From the NCBI GenBank assembly GCA_013365365.1, contig JABVXU010000005.1, positions 1-64,000 of the forward strand: 64,000 nucleotides of DNA, given 5' to 3'. The position numbers and the translations under genes were made by a program. Positions 37,967 through 50,275 of the stretch are shown piece by piece. The notes under the pieces are model-generated. The model was not told the origin of the DNA, made no database searches, and saw nothing but the letters and a program-made list of their open reading frames with translations. The number at the start of each line of letters is the position of its first letter. Position 1 is the stretch's first letter. Origin of the DNA: Cruorifilaria tuberocauda (taxonomy: Eukaryota > Nematoda > Chromadorea > Rhabditida > Onchocercidae).

Positions 37967-38737
37967 ATGCGAAATGCCTTCAGCACAATGTCTAATACTG
38001 CTACTAGTAGTAATCCTACAAGTCGGATACGACTAAGAAAATCGAAAGGTAGTGGTGGAACGACGAAATTACCGCATCAGGTACTTAGGAGAAATGAACG
38101 AGAAAGAAAACGTGTCCAGCAGGTCAAAATTCTTCTTCGTATATCGATACTTTAAAATTAATTCTTTACTTTATTGATTAAATCACCTATACTATCAAAT
38201 GAATTTTGAGAAAGATGACGATTAATTAGAAATAAATAAATATTGATTTTAAAAATGGAGATAAAAAGAAAATCATCAATGTTTCAGGTAAATCTTGGAT
38301 TCATACATCTTCGTGATCGGGTACCACATTCAGCAACCAGCAAGAAACTGAGTAAAGTGGAAACACTTCGTGAAGCAGCCCGGTATATCAAGCATTTGCA
38401 AGATCTGCTGCAAGGTACCTGCGATAAACCATTTGAACCTTTGAATACCAATCAAGAACCGCGAAACTATCACGATAATCCGTGTTTCTCGGAGGAAAAT
38501 CAATATCCTTTAGCAGATCAGACAACCGGTATTTGTCAATTTGGTTGTACCAGCGAACCTTTTTACTATCAACCTTCACATGCTAATAGTTCGTCTTTCT
38601 ATTACAAATCACCAACCTCATTTAATTCCAATAATATGGTAGTAAAATCTGAAAATGAATCGTTGAGTACATCTTCTTCATCGTCCTTAAGTTTCACTGA
38701 GATTGCACGATTTCAACGAACTGATTATGTGTTATGA
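37967..38737 (+). CDS. achaete-scute-class bHLH transcription factor (hlh-3-like)
   Basis: Two exons, 37967-38122 and 38288-38737, joined in phase 0 inside the bHLH domain, 201 aa. The domain spans residues 41-97: basic region [14 protein letters not shown], helix 1 [12 protein letters not shown], loop, and helix 2 [22 protein letters not shown]. The basic-region NERERKR and the loop/helix-2 SKVETLREA are hallmarks of the achaete-scute/ASCL class. The closest C. elegans relative by eye is hlh-3. It would dimerise with a class I (E/Daughterless, HLH-2) partner and bind CANNTG to promote neuronal fate. The C-terminal half is Ser/Asn/Tyr-rich and unstructured, with SFTEIARF near the end, as in the C-terminal helix of ASCL proteins. 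An alternative start is Met8. A TTATCAG acceptor ends at 37940 and AATAAA lies at 39163. Gene-poor flanks fit a developmental regulator. Confidence 0.93.
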
Positions 38738-39255
38738 TAATTGATATGTTTTGTTATTTATACATTGCAAACTTGAAAATTTCAAAAGTTTTCTGAAATA
38801 TTAATTTTCGAAATAATCAATCTTTTTCTGTTTTAGATTAATTAAAATTTCGAAGCGATAAAAAAGATTTTATCAAACTGTATTAAGTATAAGCCTAGCT
38901 AACATTAGCTAATTATTTCCTGAAATCAAGTTTTGAGGACGACGACAAGTAATTACTGTTTAACATGCTGAAATATTCCTTTTATAAAATGTTTGCTATT
39001 AGAGTTTGAAAAGAATACACGATTATTGGCTTTTTGTCAACTTTAAATATAAATTTGCAACATTTCTCAGTTTTGTATTCTTCGCCTTATCATAATTCTC
39101 ACTTATCAATTGTATAAGTATTTCATTTAGTTTTTGTGCTTCCTGAAATTAAACTTATCATGAATAAATTTTAAATTCAAAAGGTTTTTTTTTTCGTTCC
39201 AAATATTCAGAAAACACTTATGACACATTTATAAAATAATTTTTAAATAATGTTC

Positions 39256-39300
39256 ATTTTACTTTTCAAATCGGTTAAACGTTAATTAGGAATTAGTTAT
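39256..39300 (+). repeat. 45-bp dispersed repeat, copy 2 (downstream of bHLH)
   Basis: Same-orientation partner of 37037-37082, starting ATTTTACTTTTCAAATCGGTT. It lies just upstream of the 39.4 kb island. Confidence 0.6.
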
Positions 39301-39339
39301 GACTGATAATCTATCATCTAACTTAAAACAAATTTTGTC

Positions 39340-39500
39340 AACGTGACGTACGTGATAATGCTACACAGATTACGTCAAGTTGGGAAAGTTGGAGAAAATT
39401 GAGTTTAGCCTCCTGCACTGGTGCGGCGCAATCGAATCGTCACTCCAGACACGTCTTATTTCTTACGCAAAGGTCATAAGATACAACAAATAAGGTCAAG
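39340..39500. promoter_or_regulatory. GC-richer island downstream of bHLH, CRE-like palindrome
   Basis: Contains TGACGTACGTGA (39344-39355), also found at 34979-34990, then CTGCACTGGTGCGGCGC, ACACGTC, and two AAGGTCA half-sites (39470-39505). Composition differs sharply from the AT-rich flanks. No open frame fits it. An enhancer or a non-coding RNA is possible. Confidence 0.35.
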
Positions 39501-42162
39501 ATAGTCGTTTGTGTTATGATAACAGTTAATTCAAACGATTGGAAACTGCTGGAAAATATCGTAATTTTAGTTTTGAAAAATTGGAAAAAAGTTAAAAGTT
39601 ATGAACTTTTGTAAATTTCTTTGAAATTTTCATGAAAAATTTAAACAAAAGCAATAGCATAAATGATATTGCTGTGACACTTAATGAGCTTTGAAGCGTT
39701 ACTGTTTTTGGAAGAAAGGAAAGAAGTGCAAATGGAAGAGATTAATCAAACTGGATGGTATGGTTCGGTACGATGTACAGTTAGTTCAATTGTTTCTTCT
39801 GAGTGACAGACATCTCATCTTATCACTCTGTTGACTTTTCAAAATTCTCTTTTCATTCCGAAGTTTGAAATTCAGAAGGGAAATGAAAATTGAAATGATT
39901 CAAATTTCAAAACTTTGTAAACAAACGGCATTCTAGATTTCACAATTCAAAATTCAAGCTGCAAAAAATATTTCTGATAGAAAAGTTTGGCTGCTAATAC
40001 TTCATTTACTTCAGATCATAAATACGTAACAATTAGTAAATTTAAAAAATCAAATATATATATATATGTGTGTGAAATATCGAAATTCTAATTTTATGCA
40101 AGAAATTAAAAGGTCAAAGGGTCGCTTATGGAATACAATGATGACATATGAATGATCAAGCAGGATTAACGAAATATTCAATCACGAATGGGAATGTATA
40201 TTTGATGAATGAGACTATCCAATGAATGACTCATTGCTTACAGGATAATTAATAAGTAATGAGTAACGAGAGCAGTCTAACAAGTCATAAAGTTTAAAAC
40301 TTTACTCGCATTTCTATTTAGGAAAGAGAGAGAGGAAGAAAAAGTGCTTTCAACATCAATTTCTTTAATTTTCTACTACTTTGTAACTTATGCCATTTCA
40401 ATTCCTATAATTTGATATTTACTTTATTTACTTCAGTGTATTTTATTTATTTTATTTTTTAATGTATACTATTATTTTAGTGATATTTACTTTAGTATTT
40501 CCTTTTATCATAACCTTATTATCACAAATGATATAATATGATTCTGATATGATGTTCTGAATCTGAATTTGAAATGATATGATTCTAAGTAACAATAATT
40601 AAAATTCATTTGGAAAGTTTGAAAGATCAAAATTGAAAAAATTTTTTCACACTAAACAGAAAACAACTCGACAATGACTACCACTAAATTGCATTAGCCA
40701 ATTAAGTATGCTAATTATTTCATTTTAGTGTATCATTTCAGTGTATCATTTTAGCGCATGTCTTCCTATAAGCATTATAATTATAATAATAGTATACATT
40801 GCAGGTGTGCGCACACCAAATCTTATTTTCGATGGAACACAGTGGGAAGCATTTTAGTATTTCTCTCATCTTAACGATCTTTTTAATCCCGGGAATTCTC
40901 TTCCAGAAAACGAATCGATCAGCAAGCATTCTTTTGTTGTTATCGCAAAAATTATTGTAATGAGTTTTTAAAAAAAAAAAATCAAATTGATTTTAAGCAT
41001 TTTACATATCAATCAATATTTCTTATGAAACGATGCACCAAATATTCGTTTAATAGTATTTTGATAAATCAGTACTTTTTAAGAAAAGTTTTATTTTGGA
41101 AGAAATTTAATTTTTTGTTAAATTAAAATTGCTTATTTTTCAGTTATTGATAACTTGATAGCTTGACCTGATTGTAGCAACTTTTTGTTTCTTTTTGCTC
41201 TCTCTCTCTTCAGGTGTTAAATAAAATAAGTAATAAATAAATTAGTGGAAAAAAATATTGCAGATGCTTGCATTCATCATGCATTATTTCGTGCAGCGTT
41301 AAATTGCGTAATACGTAGTTATATCACGTAAATTGCATAGTGCACTATAAATGTTCTTTATATCTGTAATTATTCAAATTTTGATGCAAATTTGGTTTGG
41401 AAAAGAGAGGAGGAAGATAATTTCGTGGAACGTATTGTGGCAAGAGAGGAACAGATAAGGTTCGATCGGAAATGACGCAACTTACTAATTATGAGCCTAA
41501 AATAAATTGTTTTCCTTTTCTGTCTCTTACTGTGATCTTTCTTTAAATGATATGCGATTTTGATTGATTGATGATATCCATTGAATAATCAGTGAATTTT
41601 TGAATTAATTTTTAAATCAGTTCATTTTAAATTATTTTAAATTTTAAATTATTTTTCATGCAATAATTATTTACAATAATATTCCAGTTAAATGTGAATA
41701 TATTGTAAGATGAAATTAAAATATCTGCTTTTCTCCATCTATCTCTTCAAGTGCACAAAATGTTGAAAGTTTAAAGTAATACTTTTATACTGCAATATAA
41801 AAGCTATCAATCAAAGTGGAATTTAAATATATGGGTAATAATAGCTCGATAATGAGGTCAATTATCGACGCTCTGTTAAAAATTAATCAATGATTTGAGG
41901 TTATCAATTAATTGAAGAATATATAATTTAAAATTTAACAATTCGTATTTAAATACATTTCCATATCATGAAAAGGGTAAAATAAAATTTGTCAATATTA
42001 ATTCAATATCATCTGAATTTGAATTTCAAAAATGATATCATTTAAATTTGCTTTTGTAAATTATAACTAAACCGTTTCATAGATACGTTTATATAATTGA
42101 AGATCTAAATTACAATTTATATAAGCAAAAAGTTTGATTAGAAAAAAAAATTTCGTTATAAT

Positions 42163-42341
42163 TTGATGGCTGGCAACAATGGGTATGCTCCGCACCGTTT
42201 ACCTTTACCACATGCTGCGCAATTGTCGCATCGTACGAGAGTGTGTTATAATAATAGTTGGCCTCATTATCGAGCTGTTGTCAACCATTTTTCGCATAAC
42301 AATGGCATAGTAATTCAAAAAAAAAAAAAAAAAAAAAAAAA
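42163..42341 (+). other. GC-richer open frame ending in a 25-A tract
   Basis: From 42166 (ATGGCTGGC) a frame of about 50 codons rich in His, Pro and Asn is followed directly by 25 consecutive A (42317-42341). The composition differs from the flanks. A poly(A) end without introns suggests a retroposed transcript fragment, but no target-site duplication is obvious. It could also be a chance poly-A next to a regulatory block. Product not recognised. Confidence 0.3.
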
Positions 42342-43276
42342 CAACAATTGAATTAAAATAAACTATTCGGAGGTCAGTGATGTCCAACGAATCTATCGAT
42401 TGATCGATCGTTGATATATCATGAAATGAGTTAATCTTGAAACTTTTAACAATACATTGATAATTACGATATTCTATTTAAACTGTAAATTTCTTGAAAA
42501 TATAATAAATAATAATTGTTTAGGGTAAAATTATTAAATTCATCGAATTATTAAAATTAATTCTGAATTGTTACAAGTTATCATAATTTTACTTCATGAT
42601 TCAAAATTCATGATCATGATAAGTTTATCCAAACACTTGTCATTTAATTCTTCACTGATTTTACCATTAGTACCATATGTTGAGAAATAAATTAAGCATA
42701 ATTTAGGGATAAGTAATAGGTAGACCTCCTGGCGCTAGAGGTCATGTTTCATCTAAACTGATTGTACAATTCCCATGCACTCAAGAAAACGGTTCCAATT
42801 TCGATTATAGTTTTATTTCATTCCTTCTTCAGTATCTCTCTTATTTGATTTTCCGGAAACGAAAAATTATTTAGTCATTGGTATATTTTAGTTAGAATTA
42901 ATTGAATTTTTGTACAGTTTCTATTTCGATTGCTCTTTTTTTCTTTTCAAAAAAAAAAAACGAAAATTGAAAATCGATCGATCGATTGTCACAGTTGAAT
43001 CGAATTCAATAATTGTTGAATTGAATTAGTTGAATTAGCATAGAATAGCTGAAATTCCTTACACTTCTGCATCATATCTACCTGTTAAATTTGAATAGAT
43101 AAAAAGAAATCCCAAATTAAGTGGTACTTAAGTGGTCTTTGTTAGGTATACGTGAAGAGTCAGAAAATGACATTATTATTAATAGAAAAAAATACGGGAT
43201 ATCATGGATGATTTGGTTGAAGAGGTAGATGATAAATAACGGATATCGAGAAAGCAGGTGCATCTTCAACTTCTTA

Positions 43277-43350
43277 TCTCTCCCTCTCCCTCCCTCTCTC
43301 TCTCTCTCTCTCTCTCTATTTCCTTCCTTCTTCCTCTCCCTCCCTAATTC
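43277..43350 (+). repeat. (CT)n tract
   Basis: Pyrimidine run, mostly (CT)n with CCCT interruptions. Confidence 0.9.
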
Positions 43351-44133
43351 GGATAAGATTATCAAGAATTTTTCAGGTGTTAACTGAAAATAAATTAATT
43401 TTCCAATGCTTTTTAGACTATTCCAACAGCAATGAAGCATTTTAGTGAATAACAGTTTAAAGTAAATACAAATTGCAATAAGTAATATATTTTTCTTATC
43501 TAGAATTAATTATTTTGCTGATTTCATGGAAATGGCGGAATCGACGATATGATCAGCACAGTAATAGTATGATTATATCTGGATTCTTATATACAGGTGC
43601 AATTTGCGCTTATTATTGGAAGAACTTTAAGAGATCGAAAATTTTTGCCTTAAGTAAGTCATGTCTTAAGTAATTTTCTGCAAAATTTCCGTAAAATTCT
43701 GTAAAATTTCTCTAAAATTCTGTAAAATTTCTAAAAAATTTCTGCAAAATTTCTGTAAAGTTATACCTTAAGTAATTTTCTGTAAAATTCTTCAAAATGA
43801 TAATAAGGCAATAAGTGTTGAGTACTTTTAATTTATTATTGATATCATTTCAAAGTAATTGCCAACTTAATTAAGTATTTTTGAATTAACCATGAAAAGC
43901 GTATTTGGCTATACTTCGAAATTAATGATTAATTAATTACGATAATTATCACCAATAGATCATTTTTAAATGTTAAATAACTTCTTAAATATGCAGAATT
44001 TAATAAAAACTAATAAATAAACAAACATAAAATGTCAACAAGGAATAGCACACGCATATTGATTGCTACCGATTAATATTAGGATTGATAATGAATGGAA
44101 CATTAATTTGATGAATCCATAAAAAAGGAGCAG

Positions 44134-44207
44134 TATTAGGGCTCCAAGATTGGGTCTATTTGCGAATAACAATTCATATTAGGGCTCTAAGATTGGGTCT
44201 ATTTGCG
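44134..44207. repeat. 43-bp direct duplication
   Basis: TATTAGGGCTCCAAGATTGG... at 44134 recurs at 44177 with one mismatch across about 30 bases. Confidence 0.75.
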
Positions 44208-46254
44208 CAAATGCTCTCATAAAACTGAAGTGGCCTATGTATCTATCACCTGCTTAGCAATGATAGAAGCTTCAATCTGAATTCTAGAATTTAGAAATGT
44301 TCCAAATATGGAATATCACAGTGTGCAAAATTACTTCTCAATACATTTAATTAGCATAATTAGGAATAACAAGTAATTATTACCAAAGTAAAATATGAAT
44401 TACTCGAGTAAGAAATTTAGTATACTATCTGAAGAGAAAGTTTTTTCATTATTTTCAGAGTACTCTAGGCATCTCATCAATATCCTGATAATAAAACTTA
44501 ATCGATTGTCAATAATATTTTCAAGTTTACATCGAACATTGAATTGTTTTTAAATTGATATATGTTTTAGTCTATTTAGTATCACTGAAATAAGTTCTTA
44601 AGTCGATTAATTCTTATTCAGAGTTTTTATTGATAGGTTCTATTTTCTGAAATTCACAGAGATATCATGGATATTCATTAAACACCTCGATTATTATCCT
44701 CGAAATCTCCGATATATCACAATACATCATCTTTTAGCTATTATCAAGTTTATTTGCGATTTAGTCTTAAATTTTTTATTCAAAACTGTCGCAATTACCG
44801 ATATATCTTTCTGCTCTCATCAATATCTTTTCATCTAAACATGCGACTATGCAAATGAAGACATCAAAAATGTTACGAATGCGTAGGTATTCAACGTGTT
44901 GAACTATTGTTGACCTTATTACACTGGAAAAAAAAAATCATGCAGAGAATACAAACATGAGATTGATAAATGACCTTTGAAATTAACCGATACCGAAATA
45001 AAACTATAAGCGATACGATTACTACTCGTAAAACAGATTACTGCGGTAAGGTTAATCATTGAATAAAGATAAAAGGATTGTTTTCTACCATTTCAAAACT
45101 ACTAATGCTTCCTTTCATCTAACTACTTCGAAATAATTTCAGACGGAAAAAATTACTCAATTTTAGAGTGTTCAAGGTGCTATGCATTTGTCACTGGAAA
45201 TAACTTGTAAAAGGTTAAATTTACTTAAAAGCGTTAAAGGATGTTTATCCTCTACAGAGAATTTCCTTTAATTAATTTTTGCATGAATGAATTTGGGATA
45301 AGTAAATGAAATGATTTAAATTAGTGCTAGGTATCAAACGATGAGATAAAACTTTAGGATTCAAATATTTACTCATTCCTGTCAAAGGTTCAGATTGCAT
45401 TTTGAACGAACAAATTCTTTTTTCATTTTTTTCTTAGATATTAAATAAACAATTTCTGTTTCAAAAATTGAATTTTACAAATTGAATTGTAATAATCAAA
45501 TCAAATTTATATCTCAAAAAGTTCGAAATTTTGATTAATATGAAAGTTATCGTATTGAAGTGATTGATAAGCTATAAGGATAATAATAAACATTTCAGCT
45601 ATCAGTGGAACTGATAATATCCACTGATAACGTATCATTCTCAGGTAAATTAACTTCATTCAAAGTATAAACTAATATTGATTGTATTACAGGAATTATT
45701 ATTATTAATGCTTTGGATCATATGTCAATATAATTATTAATTAACTAATAATAAATAAAGCATTATTGCAGTTAATGATACTAGCGATTAGAGTATTATA
45801 TGAATATTATGGCGCATTTGACTAATTGTCATTCCAATTTTCTGATAATTGAAAAACGATTTTGAATTTTATTACTAAAATTGTGAAATTGAAGTGAAGG
45901 AAATTAATCTTCGGCTTACCTTTTGAAATGATTGGATTGAAAAGAGATGGTGTTTCGTTGTATTGATGTTAATTGTCTTATTTCCGATACGCCTAAACCT
46001 GAAACCCATTATTGTGCTGCTCCGTTACCGCATTTTTAGAATGGTAAGATGGGGAAATACAACATCTGCGATTAGCAATCATTTGGTATTTCTTTTTGAT
46101 AATAACCTATCAGGAAAAGGTAGAGGTGAAGAGATTTCATTTCCATTTCATTTCAATATTTTAGGGATCTTTATTCTACTCGATGATTTTTTACAGCAAT
46201 AATTGAAATTGATTACTTTTTTGTATATCATTCATTAATCGATGATATATTCGA

Positions 46255-46370
46255 GAAGAGTAAAAATTTAAGTTAGTATTTTGGAAGAGTAAAAATTTAA
46301 GTTAGTATTTTGGAAGAGTAAAAATTTAAGTTAGTATTTTGGAAGAGTAAAAATTTAAATTAGTATTTTG
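46255..46370. repeat. 29-bp minisatellite, four copies
   Basis: Units start with GAAGAGTAAAAATTTAAGTT at 46255, 46284, 46313 and 46342, nearly identical (one A/G change in the last). Confidence 0.9.
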
Positions 46371-46802
46371 GATATATACATCTTAACTAGGCGTTAATTG
46401 CCATTTTTCATGATAGTTAGAGATTAGATAGTAACAAATAAAGAATTTTTGCTTAATTATTCAGCTAGCTGGGATAATTTGATATTTTTGCTAGCAATAA
46501 AAAGTTTTTTACAGTTTTTTGAATTTTACAAAAAACGCTTCATAAGTGTAGAATATTTAAATTTCACAATTTATAAATTTATAATTTCCAAAGAAATATT
46601 TCCAACTTGAAAAAAAGTTTTATGAAATTCTCTAGCAATCTAACAATTAATCATTGTATTGGGATAGTGTTATAGGTGATATTAATATGTTATCAATTTT
46701 GAACAACAAGAGAGATTATATAAGAAGATGTAATCAGAGATCAGATAACGATAACGATTGCAACTGTTATTGTAAGGACAATTTTAGAAATGGATTTATC
46801 AG

Positions 46803-46803
46803 A

Positions 46804-46839
<36 letters not shown>

Positions 46840-46850
46840 GAGAGAGATGC
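46803..46850 (+). repeat. (GA)n tract
   Basis: Nearly pure (GA)n purine run. Confidence 0.9.
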
Positions 46851-48336
46851 GCTAAATGAACATCATCCTCTCTCCTGCTGTGCTAATAAACTGTAGGAGA
46901 GTTGCTGCTGATCGTATCTTCAAATAAAGTTTCGGTGAAATGAAAGAGCATGGAATGGAGCCAAGCGAAGTTTTAATGGCCAATCAAAATTGGAACGGAT
47001 AAAGTTTTTTTCCCCCTTCAGGGATTCTACCTCTCTCTCTCTCTTCATGTACTATTCTGAAGTAATTCAAAAATAACTTGTAGTTTACTTGCTTAGAAAT
47101 TAAACAATGAAATTAGCAAATCAATTTCAGATCAAAAATAAACTTTAATAATCACTGGCTTCGGTAAAATAAATTTTACGCTTGACATAAGTGAATAAAA
47201 TCTATCGATTCAAATAGAGATGAATGATAATTTCTTAAATCATTCGACTACACAAAATAAGAGCCTGAATAAAATTTAAAAATAATCGAATGATAACGAT
47301 ATTAATCAGCTAATAATATCGATTATTGATTGTTGATTATTGATTATTGATTATTGATAAATTATACATAAAATAAAAGCATACCTAATCGATGCACAAA
47401 TAGTTGTATAATGAATAGAAATAAATAATATCAAAATTCAAATAAATAATATCAAAATTCATTTTTAGTTTCCATTACTTTTTATCAAAATGAGTTTAAA
47501 GTTTATTAATAAGCTAATTTGTCATATAAGACCATAATGAAGTCTTACTATTATTTGTTGTTTTGTACTAATTTACGGATTACTAATGCTGCATGTGTTT
47601 TCATTCGATCATTCGTTGATGAAAAAATAAAATTGACAAACTATCATTACTTTGTTAATCCGTAAATTGACAGTTTGCACTCAGTCATCAACTTACTCCT
47701 TCATAATACCAGAATGAAATAGGTCATAATTATTCAGCTTTTATCCGTTTTTCTACAGGAATACACACTTTGTCAACCATTGACACAATTATTCCAAACA
47801 ACCAAATTCTCTTTTCAATCTGAGAGAAAAAAGATTTCAATGAACTATTGACCGTGAAATTTCCAATCAATAGAAACAATGAGAGAGAAGAAAAGTTGCT
47901 AAAAGTAATGATCCATTCAGGTCACTGTTTATCAAAGCATAGAAAAGCCTATATCTATCTCTCTATTACTACTACAACTATTCAAGAATTAACTTAACCT
48001 TTTCTTTAAAAATAAAATTCAACAAGATTTAAAGATATTTCTTAAATATTAGTAGGTTTCTAAATTTCAAATTCCTGAAATAGTTAATCTTTATGTTTCA
48101 ATCACCGATAGAAACTTCCATCCATTCTTTCATCTTTTTTTTAGTTACTTCATGAAAATATACGAAATATTAATTAATTAATAATTTGAAAATGTTCATT
48201 TCAATTTTCCATACATGAAAATTTTGATAAATTACATGATATGCTAATTTGAATAAGTCAGTTTTCAGCATTGAGGTGAGGTGTCGTCAACTGGTACCAC
48301 CAGTAACAACAAACCGCACGTCCGATCTAACGCACA

Positions 48337-48564
48337 ATGCAAGGACGTCAGGATGATGGATGTGTTTGTCCTCGAGCTATTGTCCATCCCATCCTACTAT
48401 TAAGTAGACTGCTAAGACGCAGTATGCGTGAAGTGAAGTGTTTTGCACTTCCTCAACTACACCACCACCGATTAATTATGCCTTTGAAATATGCATATTA
48501 TATTGTCGGCATGCTGCCCATCGAAACCGAAATAATAGCACAGTGGACAACAGTTTATTACTGA
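48337..48564 (+). CDS. hypothetical 75-aa frame, possibly trans-spliced
   Basis: An ATG-started frame of 75 codons in a patch of balanced composition. A TTTTCAG acceptor ends at 48268, 68 bases upstream of the ATG, and could accept a spliced leader. The N-terminus has two close cysteines (GCVCP), then a basic, leucine-rich stretch and PLHHHR-like His run. No family is recognised. Its last part (48484-48557) is duplicated 150 bases downstream. Both strands are partly open here, so coding status is doubtful. Confidence 0.25.
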   Translation: MQGRQDDGCVCPRAIVHPILLLSRLLRRSMREVKCFALPQLHHHRLIMPLKYAYYIVGMLPIETEIIAQWTTVYY

Positions 48565-48704
48565 TTTGACCGCACAAGCAAATTTCCTTTTCCGGAAAAT
48601 GAAAAATAAAAATTTTGAATTTCACAGGGATACTTGAAATATACATATTATATTGTCGACATGCTGCCCATTGAAGCCGAAATGATAGTACAATGGACAG
48701 TTTA
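48484..48704. repeat. diverged 73-bp direct duplication
   Basis: 48484-48557 and 48634-48704 are about 90 percent identical. I count seven substitutions, all transitions, and one 3-base gap. Copy 1 is inside the hypothetical 75-aa frame; copy 2 is not in a longer frame. Confidence 0.75.
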
Positions 48705-48714
48705 TTTTTTCCAT

Positions 48715-48890
48715 GAAACTTAAACTGAAAGAAAAATGAATTTATGAATTTCTATCAAATTTAAACTGGAAGAAAAATGAATTTCTATGAAACTTAAACT
48801 GGAAGAAAAATGAATTTCTATGAAACTTAAACTGGAAGAAAAATGAATTTATGAATTTTCATCAAACTTAAACTGGAAGAAAAATGAATA
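48715..48890. repeat. minisatellite of AAACTTAAACTGGAAGAAAAA units
   Basis: About five units of 33-46 bases built on the core AAACTTAAACTGGAAGAAAA plus ATGAATTTCTATG or ATGAATTTATGAATTT. Non-coding. Confidence 0.85.
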
Positions 48891-50275
48891 TCAATAAGTG
48901 CATGGTGCTATTAAATTAATTACTGCTTTATTTATTTGCATTCGCTCTTTCTGCATGATATAAATTTTAATATCAAATAAATTTTTTCAAAGGAACTTTG
49001 AGTTCCTTCAAAATTGATCATTACTCAAAAAATTATTGCTATAGCTATTTTCATTTATCATTGCTCTGTTTCTGTGATAATTTTATCAGACTTTATCACT
49101 CGTAGAGTTTTTAATTCATTTATGATAGATAAATATTTTCAAATTTCCTTATTTCAATTTTTGAAATCCTCCGAATTATTCTTTTTAAGATCACATGGAA
49201 ATACTTTACAAATCCTTATTCGTACAATATTAGCTGAAAATATGATTGATATTTGCTGATGTTTTCTTCTAAAAAAATTTTCTTGAAAGCATAAGTTTTA
49301 CTTATTAAGCTAATAAGATAATTACAAAGAGTATAATAAGTTGTCAAAACATATGCAACATTTTAATAATTCATGATTTGCTACTTTAATTTTTCAGGTG
49401 AAGAAATAGGTCATAAAATTTTATTAAAATTGAAATAGATGACATTGTCAAGTCTATACAGCATATTATTCATTAGAATGATCACTTCATGAATTTCTTG
49501 AAAAATTCTTTTCCATCGGTCATTAGCAAAGACTGGTAATTAAGAAAATATTTTTTTCGATAATTACAATGCAAAAATATGAATATCTATAAAATTCTGA
49601 TGATATCTATAAGTTAAAAATGTTGAAAGTGTGACAAATGCGCATTTACAAAGCATGGATTACGGCTATCATGATACAATTAAATTGAATTCTATGAAAC
49701 ATTTTTAAAAGCTATAATTATCAGTTGTTTCCTTCAACTACATTTTATGCCATTCATTTCGTCGATAATTTCGAAGTTTCATTGTTTAACTAAATTATTT
49801 ACTTTAACTTAGTTAAAGGTAAAATTGGAAAGTTTTCAATTTTTCAAAAATTGAAACTTTCAGTTTCAGAATTTCCCGAACAATTTTGTTTGATCAAAAA
49901 GCTTTACATTTATTATCCCTATAACATTAAGCATATTTTGCTTGATCCTTCGATTAGATATAAGTTAATCAATAATCAATCAGCTATCAAACGATATTGG
50001 AAAAACTTATGACAGCTTCAATACATGCATAATTCTCGGTCCGAATGCTAAATACAGAATATATTAATGATTCAGTTGCTTTATTCGAAATAAAAAAAAC
50101 TTATCAGATAAAGAAACTTATCATCAACCAATGGAAAGATAAATTCTATATAATTCCAAAAACAGTCATGGATATCTTACTCGTTTTCCGAATATTCCCA
50201 AGAAAACCTTTTTCTATCCGAAATTTTCCGGAGAAAAATGATGAATACATGCAATTTAAAGTTATTATATTTTAC
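48891..50275. other. AT-rich region downstream of the acidic-protein exon
   Basis: The remaining exons of the minus-strand acidic gene should lie here or further left, but I found no exon with convincing splice sites and frame. Plus-strand frames at 49014-49259 and 50045-50311 look accidental. Confidence 0.4.

Larger units (their letters stand above)
38738..42160. other. non-coding region downstream of the bHLH gene
   Basis: No supported gene. It contains the second copy of the 45-bp repeat (39256-39300), a balanced-composition island at 39340-39500 and an inverted repeat at 41846-41868. A minus-strand 63-codon frame at 40738-40929 has no support. Confidence 0.5.
42342..48260. other. gene-poor region with simple repeats
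   Basis: About 6 kb without a supported gene. It holds (CT)n at 43281-43350, a direct duplication at 44134-44207, a 29-bp minisatellite at 46255-46370, (GA)n at 46803-46850 and TTGATTA repeats near 47325-47360. Confidence 0.5.

Noticed and set aside
43117..43440. 107-codon minus-strand frame rich in Arg, Glu and Gly
   Set aside because: The core is the (CT)n repeat read on the opposite strand.
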